From Cohnella candidum (GTDB taxonomy: Bacteria > Bacillota > Bacilli > Paenibacillales > Paenibacillaceae): a DNA stretch of 64,000 bases. The notes under the pieces are model-generated. The model was not told where the DNA came from. It saw nothing but the letters and a program-made list of their open reading frames with translations, and made no database searches. Where the stretch lies: positions 3,163,001 to 3,227,000 of the forward strand of contig NZ_CP033433.1 of NCBI RefSeq assembly GCF_003713065.1, written 5' to 3'. Positions 19,201-26,841 of the stretch are shown piece after piece. Both the position numbers and the translations under genes were made by a program. Each line of letters starts with the position of its first letter. The first letter of the stretch is position 1.

Positions 19201-19495
19201 CGACAGCGCCCGGAGGCAGCAGGTATCCGGTTCCGTACAACGTCACCCGCGACTCCGCCGCCGTTTTCTGTGCCGCATAGTAGGCGAGGTCGTCCAAATT
19301 CATGTGATCCAAAACGTCGTTCACGAACGGCCTTAAATCCTTCGGATTCCCGCTGAAGACGGGAACGATTCCTTCCGCCGAAACCTTCCCCGTCCCGGCG
19401 AAGGCTGGGAGCGCGGACACGCCGATCAGCGCGGCAAGCGCCGCTGTCATGACGCGTTTTCCGAAAGTCGTCGATTTCCTCAATCCCACTGACAT
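16214..19495 (-). CDS. secreted GH3 glycosidase with inserted beta-trefoil-like region and C-terminal CBM6-like module
   Basis: A 1093-residue secreted enzyme. Signal peptide about 1-41, GH3 N-terminal barrel (about 55-400), GH3 C-terminal domain (about 400-780), fibronectin-III-like domain (about 815-920), and a terminal module (about 930-1093) resembling CBM6. The likely nucleophile Asp is in FNVSDFNGDG (about 275); REGLVLLKNEGGVLPLS starts the second domain. Inside the second domain, about residues 475-680, sits an insertion with repeated patterns such as KTGKYVSAASGNGSQLTAD and ANGKWIAGSG, resembling a fascin or beta-trefoil module. Start ATG 19495 with AAGGAGG 10 nt upstream. Related to the GH3 encoded at 21402-25697, but without dockerin or cohesin. 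Family suggests a beta-glycosidase; the sugar is not determined. Confidence 0.9.
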   Translation of the reverse strand: MSVGLRKSTTFGKRVMTAALAALIGVSALPAFAGTGKVSAEGIVPVFSGNPKDLRPFVNDVLDHMNLDDLAYYAAQKTAAESRVTLYGTGYLLPPGAVGGSDNVHGVSTDMPVTNQLGQTWDQDLIKQVGSVLGDEKRSEVGLDNANPLMFSAIADVRINPLSGRYEEGFAEDPYLTGVLADSMARGIVGDDPFYLKVQLGTKHFMTYNSEWNRNTGNYYTGVRGLNEYQLPGFLKAISNGSVQGVMSSYATLNGVPGAVSPELIKAELKSPFSLFNVSDFNGDGLAVTQYGNGYDKSYVPDNDHLAALLILAGSHMNNSSATGAPGSPTADNYKNAVLHKIHGVNILNLRELVRPQVELWVRVGYFNKKDDKGQPTGYPYANLTVEGQKTDATTASHQDVALEAAREGLVLLKNEGGVLPLSKSSNVAVLGTLADARLKDIYGSATPKLDGAGLSPLAAIRQLIGSDKVAYDAGAKTIALQSDKTGKYVSAASGNGSQLTADADKVGPNETFQVLDWGNRAYSFKSLANGKWIAGSGSADASGDKAKVSNTAIDRLSESWGGGFELNMFATNFPPYFSYETTADGRKRIRTGALPAWSFSSPVPFQKSMLTQGYYFSVNDGNALVASTTPAQLKQSADPKASSFSEVVLQEPGAKASELAKSNDYAIVVVGAGPKIVAGEGVDRSDLSLAADQAKLVHNTAAQFPGKTIVVINSDYPLAVQDIQDDKNVASIMYSSYGGQYGNKALAEALFGDYAPAGRLTGTWLKDMSSLPKLSASEQAEVDPGYTVDMSIADPIQTGLTYLYSDVKPTYAFGYGLTYANFEYGNLNVPKSIPSNKPFDVKFTVTNTGKTTSDEVAQLYVHARNSAYGEYAPKQKLVAFKRIKNVKPGQTVNVTLTVQPSDFAVWDVNKQKNAVESGAYDLLVGRSSDNVLLKSVMDVKGDTIGTLGKNTEANVWEHTFASNGVIGTEVSKARTAIYKGQYYAVTSTGEGDFVGIPKVDLNGVKQIALRVATPNAAGSVEVHAGSPSGTLLGTAAFGQTSPVSYGIGGGQTANELGYTEVTADLAAKPKGVQNLFLVFREGNVRVDSIKLK

Positions 19496-19548
19496 GATTC
19501 GTAACTACCTCCTTGACATGACTGAACTTGGTCGGTTCGCCACCTCCA

Positions 19549-19613
19549 ATGGTAAGCGCTTCCTCGTGTGTTTTTAAGACACCCATTTTTTTGATTTGCA
19601 CCTCATTTTTTGG
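19549..19613 (-). promoter_or_regulatory. proposed YesN operator and -10 box of the GH3 gene
   Basis: Minus-strand repeats CCAAAAAATGAGG (19601-19613) and CAAAAAAATGGG (19582-19593) are spaced 20 bp. TACCAT (19549-19554) follows at the conserved distance. The stretch AAGCGCTTAC just before the -10 closely matches the equivalent stretch of the site at 25795-25860 and partly resembles a catabolite (cre) box. Confidence 0.7.
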
Positions 19614-19634
19614 TTGATCCTTTCTGAATGACGC

Positions 19635-19659
19635 AAAAAGGACCCCGCTAGGGAGTCCT
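19635..19659 (-). terminator. rho-independent terminator of the cohesin-SLH gene
   Basis: Stem AGGACTCC / GGGGTCCT (one G-T pair) with TTTTTGCG on the minus strand, 22 bp after the stop at 19682. Confidence 0.8.
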
Positions 19660-19681
19660 CTTTCTTACTGGCTGGCAACAC

Positions 19682-21340
19682 CTATTTCAACAACGTGAGC
19701 AGCTTATACAGGATGACCGCGGCCTGCGCCCGGTTCGCCTGCGCTTTGGGCTCGAACTTGCCGTTGCCCATGCCTTGGATCAGTCCGCTCCGCTGCATGG
19801 CGCGAACCGCTTCGGCGGCGTAACCGGAAACCGCGGCCTGATCGGAGAATGCCGCCGCGGACGTTCCCGTCCCGAGGTCGGCTTTCAGCACTTCGGCAGC
19901 CTTGTAGATCATGACGGCCATGTCCTGTCTCGTGATCGGGTCGTTGATGCCGAAGGTGCCGTCCGACTTGCCCTTGACGATACCGAGCTGCTGCGCCGAA
20001 GCGATCGCGCTTGCGTACCAAGCGCCCGCTTTCACGTCGGCGAACGTGCTTTTCGCTTGATCGTCGATTAAATCGGCGGCGCCCATGAGCATCCGGATAA
20101 ATTCGGCGCGGGTGACGGAACGGTTCGGCTGGAAAGCGCCGCTTCCGGTGCCGGCGATGATTTCCCGCGCGGCAAGCGCCTCGACGCTCTCTTGCGCCCA
20201 TGCAAAGCCGGTCAAGTCCTCGAAGGAAATGCCGGCGTACATCGCCGCGTATTGGCTGAAATGCTCCGGCTTGAAGGTGACGGTTCCGGAAGAAGGTCGA
20301 TAGCTGGCATTTTTGACCACTTCCGGCCTTCCGTCGCCGCCGATGAAGTAAGCGACGACCTGACCCGGGTGTTCCCCGGTCTTGAGCGTATAAGGGACCT
20401 CCACGGATATCGGCCGGCCATTCAGCGCGCCGAGAGCGACGCCGTCAACCGAAAGCTTGAAATCGAACACTTGCGCATTTCCGATGAGATTCCGTACGCT
20501 GCTCGTCAATGACGACGAGTCCACCTTGCCCGCCGTCAACGTCAGCTTCCGAGAACCGGAGGACAGCACGCCTCTCGCCGGATCGACGGGGATGGTCATC
20601 ACCGCCAGCCCTGTGTCGACGACGATCTCGCGAATCCGTGCCCCTTCCTTCAGCACGATGTCGACGGGAAGAGTGACCTCGACGTTTCGGAACGATTGCC
20701 CGTTTTCCGGCCGCACCGAAATGCGAAGCTTTCCATTGGTCGCGGACTGAATCGCCTGCAGCACATCCGCTTGCCCAAGCTCGACGGCTAGCGCTCCGCC
20801 GGCATTGACCTGGCCATAGATCGAGAGGCTGCCGCTTCCGTCTCCCGGTTTGACCAGGACATTTGCTTGAAGCGCCGGGGAAAACTTGTCGGCCGTGACG
20901 TCGGCATGCACCACTTTAACCGAGGACAGCGTGAAGGCCGCAATTCCTGCCTTTCGCGCCTGGAAGGTGAACACGGCCAAAGGCTGGTCTCCGCCGACCC
21001 CGGCTATTTTCCCGACTTTCGTGAACGCGAAGGTCACCTTGTTCGAGGCCGTCACGGGAGTGATGGCAAACCCGGCCGATTCGCCCGCGTTCCCCTTGGG
21101 CAGTGCATTCCGCGCCGACACGAACGTCCACTTGTCCGAATCATAAGTTACGACCGCTTCATAACCGTATACATCGAGGAGCCCGGTTCCGCTAACCGTG
21201 AGTTGAACCGAATCGCCTGCGGTCACTTCCGCCCGGTCGGCACCGAGCCGAAAGGCCGTGTTCGCGGCATAAGCCGGAGAGTATGTAATACCCATCGCCG
21301 CCAGCATGGCCGCGAGGAAGAGCAGGGTCCACTTTCTCAT
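19682..21340 (-). CDS. cohesin-domain surface protein with three SLH repeats
   Basis: A 552-residue exported protein. Signal peptide about 1-26 (ends AYAA). Residues about 28-165 match the cohesin fold: GDSVQLTVSGTG opening, then YGYEAVVTYDSDKWTFVSA, and alternating beta strands ending in a VTADKFSP region. A second globular region (about 190-365) ends in VTFKPEHFSQYA and recurs before the SLH repeats of two other proteins in the window. Three SLH repeats follow (about 370-552) with VTRAEF, ITRQDM and NRAQAA, the part that binds pyruvylated cell-wall polymer. It lies 61 bp after the GH3-cohesin-dockerin gene, RBS TTGGAGG, so the pair may form a surface-anchored enzyme complex: cohesins bind dockerins in cellulosomes. 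That this cohesin binds that dockerin is inference. Confidence 0.88.
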   Translation of the reverse strand: MRKWTLLFLAAMLAAMGITYSPAYAANTAFRLGADRAEVTAGDSVQLTVSGTGLLDVYGYEAVVTYDSDKWTFVSARNALPKGNAGESAGFAITPVTASNKVTFAFTKVGKIAGVGGDQPLAVFTFQARKAGIAAFTLSSVKVVHADVTADKFSPALQANVLVKPGDGSGSLSIYGQVNAGGALAVELGQADVLQAIQSATNGKLRISVRPENGQSFRNVEVTLPVDIVLKEGARIREIVVDTGLAVMTIPVDPARGVLSSGSRKLTLTAGKVDSSSLTSSVRNLIGNAQVFDFKLSVDGVALGALNGRPISVEVPYTLKTGEHPGQVVAYFIGGDGRPEVVKNASYRPSSGTVTFKPEHFSQYAAMYAGISFEDLTGFAWAQESVEALAAREIIAGTGSGAFQPNRSVTRAEFIRMLMGAADLIDDQAKSTFADVKAGAWYASAIASAQQLGIVKGKSDGTFGINDPITRQDMAVMIYKAAEVLKADLGTGTSAAAFSDQAAVSGYAAEAVRAMQRSGLIQGMGNGKFEPKAQANRAQAAVILYKLLTLLK

Positions 21341-21365
21341 GTTGCTTCAACCTCCAACGGAGTAA

Positions 21366-21393
21366 GGAGGAAGAGAAGTTGCTCTCTTCCTCC
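21366..21393 (-). other. intercistronic stem-loop
   Basis: Perfect 11-bp stem GGAGGAAGAGA / TCTCTTCCTCC with a 6-base loop between the GH3-dockerin and cohesin-SLH genes. There is no T run after it on the minus strand, so it is more likely a processing or stability element than a full terminator. Confidence 0.6.
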
Positions 21394-21401
21394 TACCGGA
21401 A

Positions 21402-24400
21402 TCAGTTTCCGAGAATGAGACGGGCAATGAAGACCAGGTCTTGAATATCGACGACGCCGTCGCCGGTGACGTCGAATTTCGCGTCGGATTTGCCGTAGTT
21501 GGCGGCCGCCAGCGCCAGATCGCTCAGGCTGACGATGCCGTCACCGTTCAGGTCGCCCGGCACGGAAGGTATCGTGTAAGTGATTTGAACCTGAATCGGC
21601 GTTCCCGTTCCGGCCGGCGTTTCCGTCACGCCGTCGGACAAAATCGAACTGACGATTTGGAAAGCGCCGGTTCTCGTTTCCGTCAGCGGCTTGGCTTTCC
21701 AATCCAACCTCAGCACGTTGCCGTCCGCGGCAACCGCGTGCTCAGAGCCTTGGCTGGCCAGAAGGATCCGGACGAGGCCGGGGGTGTCGGATTTCAAACC
21801 GACGACGCTTACGCCGTCGATCAGGGAGTCGGCCCCCGCGAATTCGAACAGGCTCGGGTCATATTGGATTTGAATGTCCTGCGCGTACACCGCTTGGGTG
21901 ACGCTGTTCAGCGCATAGGTCAGCGAGAACGCCGCGCCTGGGCTGACGTTCGCGGCACCCGAGAGCTGCGCCTTCACGCCTTCAGGAGACGCTGACGGTG
22001 CAATCGCAAGCGAATCGGTCACTTGGGCAGTCGCGCCGTCGGCGTCGGTGACCGTGATCGTAACCGTGTAAGGACTGGAGGCATCCGTTCCCGCTGCCGG
22101 CGTTCCGGCGATCTTGTTGGAGGCGGAATCGAAACTCAAACCTTCCGGAAGTCCCGTCACGCTCCAAGCATACGGCTCGGTTCCGCCCGCTGCGGCAAGC
22201 TGCAGCTGCTGCTCATAGGCGCTTCCCGCCGTACCTGGGGTCAACAAGGCGTCCGAGGAAGGGCTGACGATCGTCAAGACGTTCTCGGTCTGCGAAGCTT
22301 TGAGGCTGTCGATGCGCAAATCCGGGGCGTCGAAGACAACGTACACCGTATGCAGCCCGGAAGGCGTTTGGCTCACGTCCGCTTCCACGTCGATATAACC
22401 GAGCTCATTGACGGTTTGATCGGCTGCCGTCGGCATCGTATACGTGGTTTTGCCGGTAACCGGCACCGCAAAGGACGCGAACGGCGCTCCGCCGGGGGAA
22501 TCCGCGCGAAGCGTGATGTTGCCCCCGCTTCCGTTCGTGCCGACTCTGGCCGTTAATTTTTTAGCGCCCGTGAAATCCGCTTTCGGGATGGCGACCCAAG
22601 AGCCGTTTCCTTTGGACGTGACCGCGTAATATTCTCCCGCGACTTTCTCCGCGCGCAGGCTCTCCACCGTACGGGCTTTGGATACTTCACGGTACGCGAC
22701 GGATTGGGAAGCGAACGAATGGTCGAACACGTTGAATCCATCGGATGCTTTCACCGAAGCTAACTGGCCGCCCGCAATGTTGATCGTGCGGGCGAAGCGG
22801 ATATCCTCCGAAGAATGTCCGACCATGAGCGTGTAAGAACCGTTTTCCACGATATAATCGCCGCGGTTGACGTCCCAGATCGCCAGGTCTTGGGGATCCA
22901 CCGTGAGGTTCACCAGCTTGTGCTCACCGGCGGTCAACTGCACTTTCTCGTAAGCGACCAGTTTTTTCGAGGGCATGGAGCCGTCATAGGAGGAGCCGTT
23001 CTTCTTGGCATAAAGCTGGACGACTTCAGCCGTCGTGAGGTCGCCCTCGTTCGTGACCTCCACCGACACGTTGAACTTCCCGTTTTGGCTGGCCGTTGCC
23101 GGTGCGACGAAATCCTTGTACGTGAAATCGGCATAGCCGAGTCCGTAGCCGAACGGATAAGTGACCGGAGCGTTCGTGTACATATAGGTCAGCTTGGCTT
23201 CCGCCGGGTCTGCATTGAACATATCCTTCGTGTAGCGCGGATCCAATTGGCTCAGCGACGTGATCGCCGTGCTGCCTTCCGGGATCGAATAGGAATCGAT
23301 CGACGGCAGGGCCGACATATCCGCGTACCAAGTGGCCGTCAGTCTGCCGGTCGGCGCGTAATCGCCGAACAGGACGTCCGTCAGCCCTTGAGCGTCGAAC
23401 TCTCCGGCATACGGCTGCGTCACGATCGCGGAGACGTTCGGATCGTTCTGGATCTCTTTCAAAATGACCGGCGAGCTGGAGAGTACGACGACGATCGTCT
23501 TTTTGTTTTTGGCGGCGAAGGCGGCGGCCGTTTTATGGACGAGCGCGTAATCGTTCTCGCCGAGGTAAAGGCTGGGGCGATCGTTGCCCTCTGCCGCGCT
23601 GTTGCTCGGATGCGCGCCAACGAACACGAGCGCGTAGTCCTGCGTATCAGCCATGGCGGCGGCATCCGCGCCCGCTTCTTTCACGACCGTTTCCTTGAAC
23701 TTCACGGCATCGGAGCGGTCGTTGAAGTTGGACAGATTTCCGATCGTGGACGCCGCGGCGGCGACATTGCCGTCCTGGCCCGTCGTGACGAACCGTCCGC
23801 TGAAAGCGCCGGTTTGGAAACCGAGTCCGTTCGCGACGAGGGAAATCGTATCGTCGCCGTTCTTCTCGACGCGGAGCTTGGGCGGAATGGTGCTGTTCGT
23901 GCCCAGGGAAGTCAGCGTCGACCAGTCGGGGCCGGTCAGCATCAAGGCTGCGGATTGTGTATTGCCGATGCTCGCTCCGTTGGCGTTCGGAGAAGTCACC
24001 CACAAGCCGTTGGCTTTGGCCTGCAAGCTGACGGCGTTCAGGCCCCAGTCGGCGATCTCGAATTGCTGGGCGTCGGTCAACGGGTTATCGCCTGCCGCGT
24101 AATTGGCGGCAAGTTGGCTGCCCGTGCCTGAGCCTGCGGTCAAATAGTTGCCGTTCAACTGGGATTTCAGCGCCACGACCTCGTTGCCGGTTGCGTATTG
24201 CACATTGCCGGCGCCGATCGTGTTGAGGATGGAATAGAGAGGCGTTTTGTTCGCGGTCGGAAGGTTCGTCGTTCCCGCCGAGTATTGGGCTTTCATCCTC
24301 ATGTCGGCGTAGACGCCGAGAACGGCCGCTTTTTTGTTTTTGGCAAGCGGCAGCGCGCCGTCGTTGTTCTTGAGCAGGACGACGGATTCCCGGGCCGCTT

Positions 24401-25697
24401 GCAGCGCGACTTCTTGATGCGCCGGCGTGTTGAAACTGGTCAGGCTGGTGGAAACGTCCTTGGCTTGGTTGGCGAACGGGTAGTTCAAAGGCACGCCGTT
24501 CGCGTCGACTTCGTTGAAGATGCCGATCCGCACCAGTTGGTTGACCAATGGCCGGCCCGCATCCTGAACGTCCTTCAGCGTGATGCCGTACAAGCCTTCC
24601 TTGACCGCGTTGGCCAAAGTCACGACGTCGGTCTTATCGGTGCCGGAAGCCCGGACGGATTCCGAATGGGCCAGCACCATCAGAGCCAGCGCGTGCTTGC
24701 GATCCAGCGTGTATTGCGCGTCGTACCCGTTGCTGAAGCTGGTGTTGAAGAGATGGTTCTCCCCGTTGAAGTCCGGAGAGGAATACATCCCGAACCGGGC
24801 GATATGGTTGCCCAGGATCATGTACGGGGAAATGATGTTCGGCACGCCGTTCGTGCGTCCGAAAGAGGTCATCACGCCGGACACCGATCCCGAAGCCAGC
24901 CCCTTAAATGCGGACGGAGTCTGGTATTCGTAAATGGCGCGAGCGCTGGCGTTGTAGCTGGCGGATTGGCGGAACCACTCGGCAGAGTAGACCGAGAAAT
25001 GCTTGGTCCCGACGACCGCTCGCTGCCAGAATCCGTTGTCGCTCACGTTTTGGTTCGTGCCGGCCAGCCCGGCGGCCATCCCGTCGATCAGCGTCCCGGA
25101 GAGAACGGGATCTTCCCCGTAGCCTTCCGGGAACCGGCCGTTCAGCGGATTGATCCGCATGTCCTGCAGCACCGTGAAAGCGATCGGCTTCGACTGGTTC
25201 GCCGCCGGTCCGTTATGGATGTTGGCCGTGCCTTGCTTCACGTTGAGCTGGCTGATTTTCTCGCTGCCCATGACTTGGCCCACCTGGGTGACCAGATCTT
25301 TGTTCCAGGATTGTCCGAGACCGATGAGAGCCGGGAAATCCGTGGACACGCCGTAAACGTTGTCCGCCGCGGCGAGGCCGCCGGGTACCGTCTTTCCTTT
25401 GTTCGGATTGTCGTCCATCACGAAAGTATAGTTGTCACGAATGCCCGTTGCGTACAGAGCGGCGCCTTCGAGTCCGATGTAATCGTAGTAAGCATCCACG
25501 AAAGCGTCCAAATGAGCCGGGTTGCCGTCGAACAACGGCATGCCGTCGAAGATGCCTCCCGTCTGCGTTTTAAATACGATCCCTTCGCTTGCGGAAACCT
25601 TGCCGGGATTCGCCTGGATCGCCACGCCAGCCGCTAATACCGCGGCAAGCACAGTCGTTAATGCCCGTTTTCCTATTCGCGCGTAAGTCTTGTTCAT
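21402..25697 (-). CDS. secreted GH3 glycosidase with CBM6-like, Ig-like, cohesin and dockerin modules
   Basis: A 1431-residue secreted enzyme. Signal peptide (MNKTYARIGKRALTTVLAAV, cleavage about residue 36), GH3 barrel (about 45-390), GH3 second domain (about 400-830) with an insertion like that of the GH3 at 16214-19495, FnIII-like (about 850-950), CBM6-like (about 965-1130), an Ig/He_PIG-type domain (about 1140-1225, with GLPEGLSFDSASNKIAGTP), a cohesin-like domain (about 1235-1365), and a C-terminal dockerin. The dockerin has two calcium-loop repeats, DLNGDGIVSLSDLALAAANY and DVTGDGVVDIQDLVFIARLI, with PGDLNGDG as in type I dockerins. Start at ATG 25697 with GGTGA upstream; the frame is open further, but the -10 box at 25795 excludes those starts. 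Cotranscribed with the cohesin-SLH gene. Confidence 0.9.
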   Translation of the reverse strand: MNKTYARIGKRALTTVLAAVLAAGVAIQANPGKVSASEGIVFKTQTGGIFDGMPLFDGNPAHLDAFVDAYYDYIGLEGAALYATGIRDNYTFVMDDNPNKGKTVPGGLAAADNVYGVSTDFPALIGLGQSWNKDLVTQVGQVMGSEKISQLNVKQGTANIHNGPAANQSKPIAFTVLQDMRINPLNGRFPEGYGEDPVLSGTLIDGMAAGLAGTNQNVSDNGFWQRAVVGTKHFSVYSAEWFRQSASYNASARAIYEYQTPSAFKGLASGSVSGVMTSFGRTNGVPNIISPYMILGNHIARFGMYSSPDFNGENHLFNTSFSNGYDAQYTLDRKHALALMVLAHSESVRASGTDKTDVVTLANAVKEGLYGITLKDVQDAGRPLVNQLVRIGIFNEVDANGVPLNYPFANQAKDVSTSLTSFNTPAHQEVALQAARESVVLLKNNDGALPLAKNKKAAVLGVYADMRMKAQYSAGTTNLPTANKTPLYSILNTIGAGNVQYATGNEVVALKSQLNGNYLTAGSGTGSQLAANYAAGDNPLTDAQQFEIADWGLNAVSLQAKANGLWVTSPNANGASIGNTQSAALMLTGPDWSTLTSLGTNSTIPPKLRVEKNGDDTISLVANGLGFQTGAFSGRFVTTGQDGNVAAAASTIGNLSNFNDRSDAVKFKETVVKEAGADAAAMADTQDYALVFVGAHPSNSAAEGNDRPSLYLGENDYALVHKTAAAFAAKNKKTIVVVLSSSPVILKEIQNDPNVSAIVTQPYAGEFDAQGLTDVLFGDYAPTGRLTATWYADMSALPSIDSYSIPEGSTAITSLSQLDPRYTKDMFNADPAEAKLTYMYTNAPVTYPFGYGLGYADFTYKDFVAPATASQNGKFNVSVEVTNEGDLTTAEVVQLYAKKNGSSYDGSMPSKKLVAYEKVQLTAGEHKLVNLTVDPQDLAIWDVNRGDYIVENGSYTLMVGHSSEDIRFARTINIAGGQLASVKASDGFNVFDHSFASQSVAYREVSKARTVESLRAEKVAGEYYAVTSKGNGSWVAIPKADFTGAKKLTARVGTNGSGGNITLRADSPGGAPFASFAVPVTGKTTYTMPTAADQTVNELGYIDVEADVSQTPSGLHTVYVVFDAPDLRIDSLKASQTENVLTIVSPSSDALLTPGTAGSAYEQQLQLAAAGGTEPYAWSVTGLPEGLSFDSASNKIAGTPAAGTDASSPYTVTITVTDADGATAQVTDSLAIAPSASPEGVKAQLSGAANVSPGAAFSLTYALNSVTQAVYAQDIQIQYDPSLFEFAGADSLIDGVSVVGLKSDTPGLVRILLASQGSEHAVAADGNVLRLDWKAKPLTETRTGAFQIVSSILSDGVTETPAGTGTPIQVQITYTIPSVPGDLNGDGIVSLSDLALAAANYGKSDAKFDVTGDGVVDIQDLVFIARLILGN

Positions 25698-25794
25698 CGG
25701 TTCACCGTCCATTTTGAATTTTGCGTCTTGCCTAAAACCCCGACCTTGCGCGCATCCCCTCACTTCCATTTTCGATACGATATGGATCATCGTT

Positions 25795-25860
25795 AGTGTA
25801 AGCGGTTTCCCGAAATCGCGGTAAGTGCCTGAAAATTTAGGTTTTGTCCTGATTTTTTGG
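25795..25860 (-). promoter_or_regulatory. proposed YesN operator and -10 box of the GH3-dockerin operon
   Basis: Minus-strand repeats CCAAAAAATCAGG (25848-25860) and CCTAAATTTTCAGG (25828-25841) are 20 bp apart. TACACT (25795-25800) follows at exactly the same spacing from the second repeat as TACCAT at 19549-19554, including a shared CGCTTAC. Confidence 0.7.
25797..25810 (+). promoter_or_regulatory. candidate catabolite-responsive (cre) site
   Basis: TGTAAGCGGTTTCC agrees with 13 of 14 positions of the cre core TGNAARCGNWWWCA and overlaps the proposed -10 box, where CcpA would block transcription. The match is by eye and the overlap with a shared promoter element weakens it. Confidence 0.45.
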
Positions 25861-25881
25861 AAACGACAGGATATGAAAAAA

Positions 25882-25899
25882 AGACCGCAGCAGCGGTCT
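25882..25899 (-). terminator. rho-independent terminator of the TetR gene
   Basis: Stem AGACCGC / GCGGTCT with a 4-base loop, followed by TTTTTTTC on the minus strand. It lies about 114 bp after the TetR stop; nothing else is seen in 25900-26012. Confidence 0.8.
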
Positions 25900-26012
25900 C
25901 TTCGTTCGATATAATCAACCATTTTACGACTATATTCATCGCAAACGGATGATCTTGTCATGTCCCGTCAAAAGCCGGACAAATACGTTACAAAATGTTA
26001 CGTATCCTCGAT

Positions 26013-26612
26013 TTATGTCTCCTTGTCCGAATACTGCGGCAGCAGCAAAGAGAACTGCTTGGCCAGGAATTGCGGCGTGTACGGCATGTCCTTCCGAAGC
26101 CATGCCACGATCGTACCGATCAACGCGGCCGAAAAATACCAAGTCGCGATATCTTCACGCACGCCGGCCTTGATGAGATAAGAGTCGTTTTTCATCGCCT
26201 CCACTCTCGTCTCCATCATTTTCGTCAACAGCTGCAGCAAACGGTCGGTGAAGATCGGCGTCCGTTTCGAAGCGAGAACGACTTTGTAAAATTTCGATTG
26301 TTCGGCGATATGTTCGAGCAGGCTCACCATGGCCTGCCATCTCGCTTCCGAATCGGCATTCGGATCCTCCGGCGCTTCGCCGACGATCCGTTCGATATGC
26401 GCGATCATCTCGTCCGCCATCTTCTCCAGCATGTCGGGAATGTCCCGGTAATGCAGATAGAAGGTCACGCGGTTAATGGTCGCCTTCTCGGCGATCTTGT
26501 TGACCGACAGCTTCTCGATATCCATTTCCTGCAGCAGTTCCACGAAGGCGTCGCGAATCAATTGTCTCGTGCGGAGGATGCGGGGATCCGTCGTCTGCTT
26601 CTTGGGCTCCAT
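26013..26612 (-). CDS. TetR-family transcriptional repressor
   Basis: A 199-residue regulator. The N-terminal helix-turn-helix (about 14-60) includes LSVNKIAEKATINRVTFYLH, typical TetR, and the C-terminal region (about 75-190) is an all-helical ligand domain resembling TetR_C_33-type drug-response regulators. Start at ATG 26612; the longer open frame runs into the divergent promoter region. It is divergent from a DHA2 multidrug exporter, the classic arrangement of a drug-sensing repressor and its pump, so repression of that pump is a strong inference. Candidate operators are the inverted repeats at 26701-26722 and 26790-26803. Confidence 0.92.
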   Translation of the reverse strand: MEPKKQTTDPRILRTRQLIRDAFVELLQEMDIEKLSVNKIAEKATINRVTFYLHYRDIPDMLEKMADEMIAHIERIVGEAPEDPNADSEARWQAMVSLLEHIAEQSKFYKVVLASKRTPIFTDRLLQLLTKMMETRVEAMKNDSYLIKAGVREDIATWYFSAALIGTIVAWLRKDMPYTPQFLAKQFSLLLPQYSDKET

Positions 26613-26700
26613 GGTGACCTTATCCTTTCGTCTCTCGTATAGACTACAATTTCTCCGATCGGCGTCGTATATGAGCGGGTTCAGCGACACCTTTGATTCC

Positions 26701-26722
26701 AAGTGTTGATTAACCTACACTT
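26701..26722. promoter_or_regulatory. inverted repeat, candidate TetR operator (repressor side)
   Basis: AAGTGT-N10-ACACTT, in the tetR-exporter divergent region, about 90 bp upstream of the tetR start. Confidence 0.4.
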
Positions 26723-26739
26723 TCGGGTGATTCCGTCGA

Positions 26740-26803
26740 TTGTAAACCGGCCGATTCCGCTTATAATCTAATTTATACAATGTCAACTATACAACACGTT
26801 GTA
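26740..26803 (+). promoter_or_regulatory. exporter promoter with palindromic operator
   Basis: TTGTAA (26740-26745), a 16-bp spacer and TATAAT (26762-26767) form a good housekeeping promoter for the exporter. The palindrome TACAAC-AC-GTTGTA (26790-26803) lies just after the expected transcription start, where a bound repressor would block RNA polymerase. Confidence 0.65.
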
Positions 26804-26841
26804 AATTTAGTCCATGAGCAGGACCGAAAGGATGAAGGCTT

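Noticed and set aside
25698..25961. Longer N-terminus for the GH3-cohesin-dockerin protein
   Set aside because: The extension covers the proposed operator and -10 box and precedes a typical signal peptide that begins at 25697.
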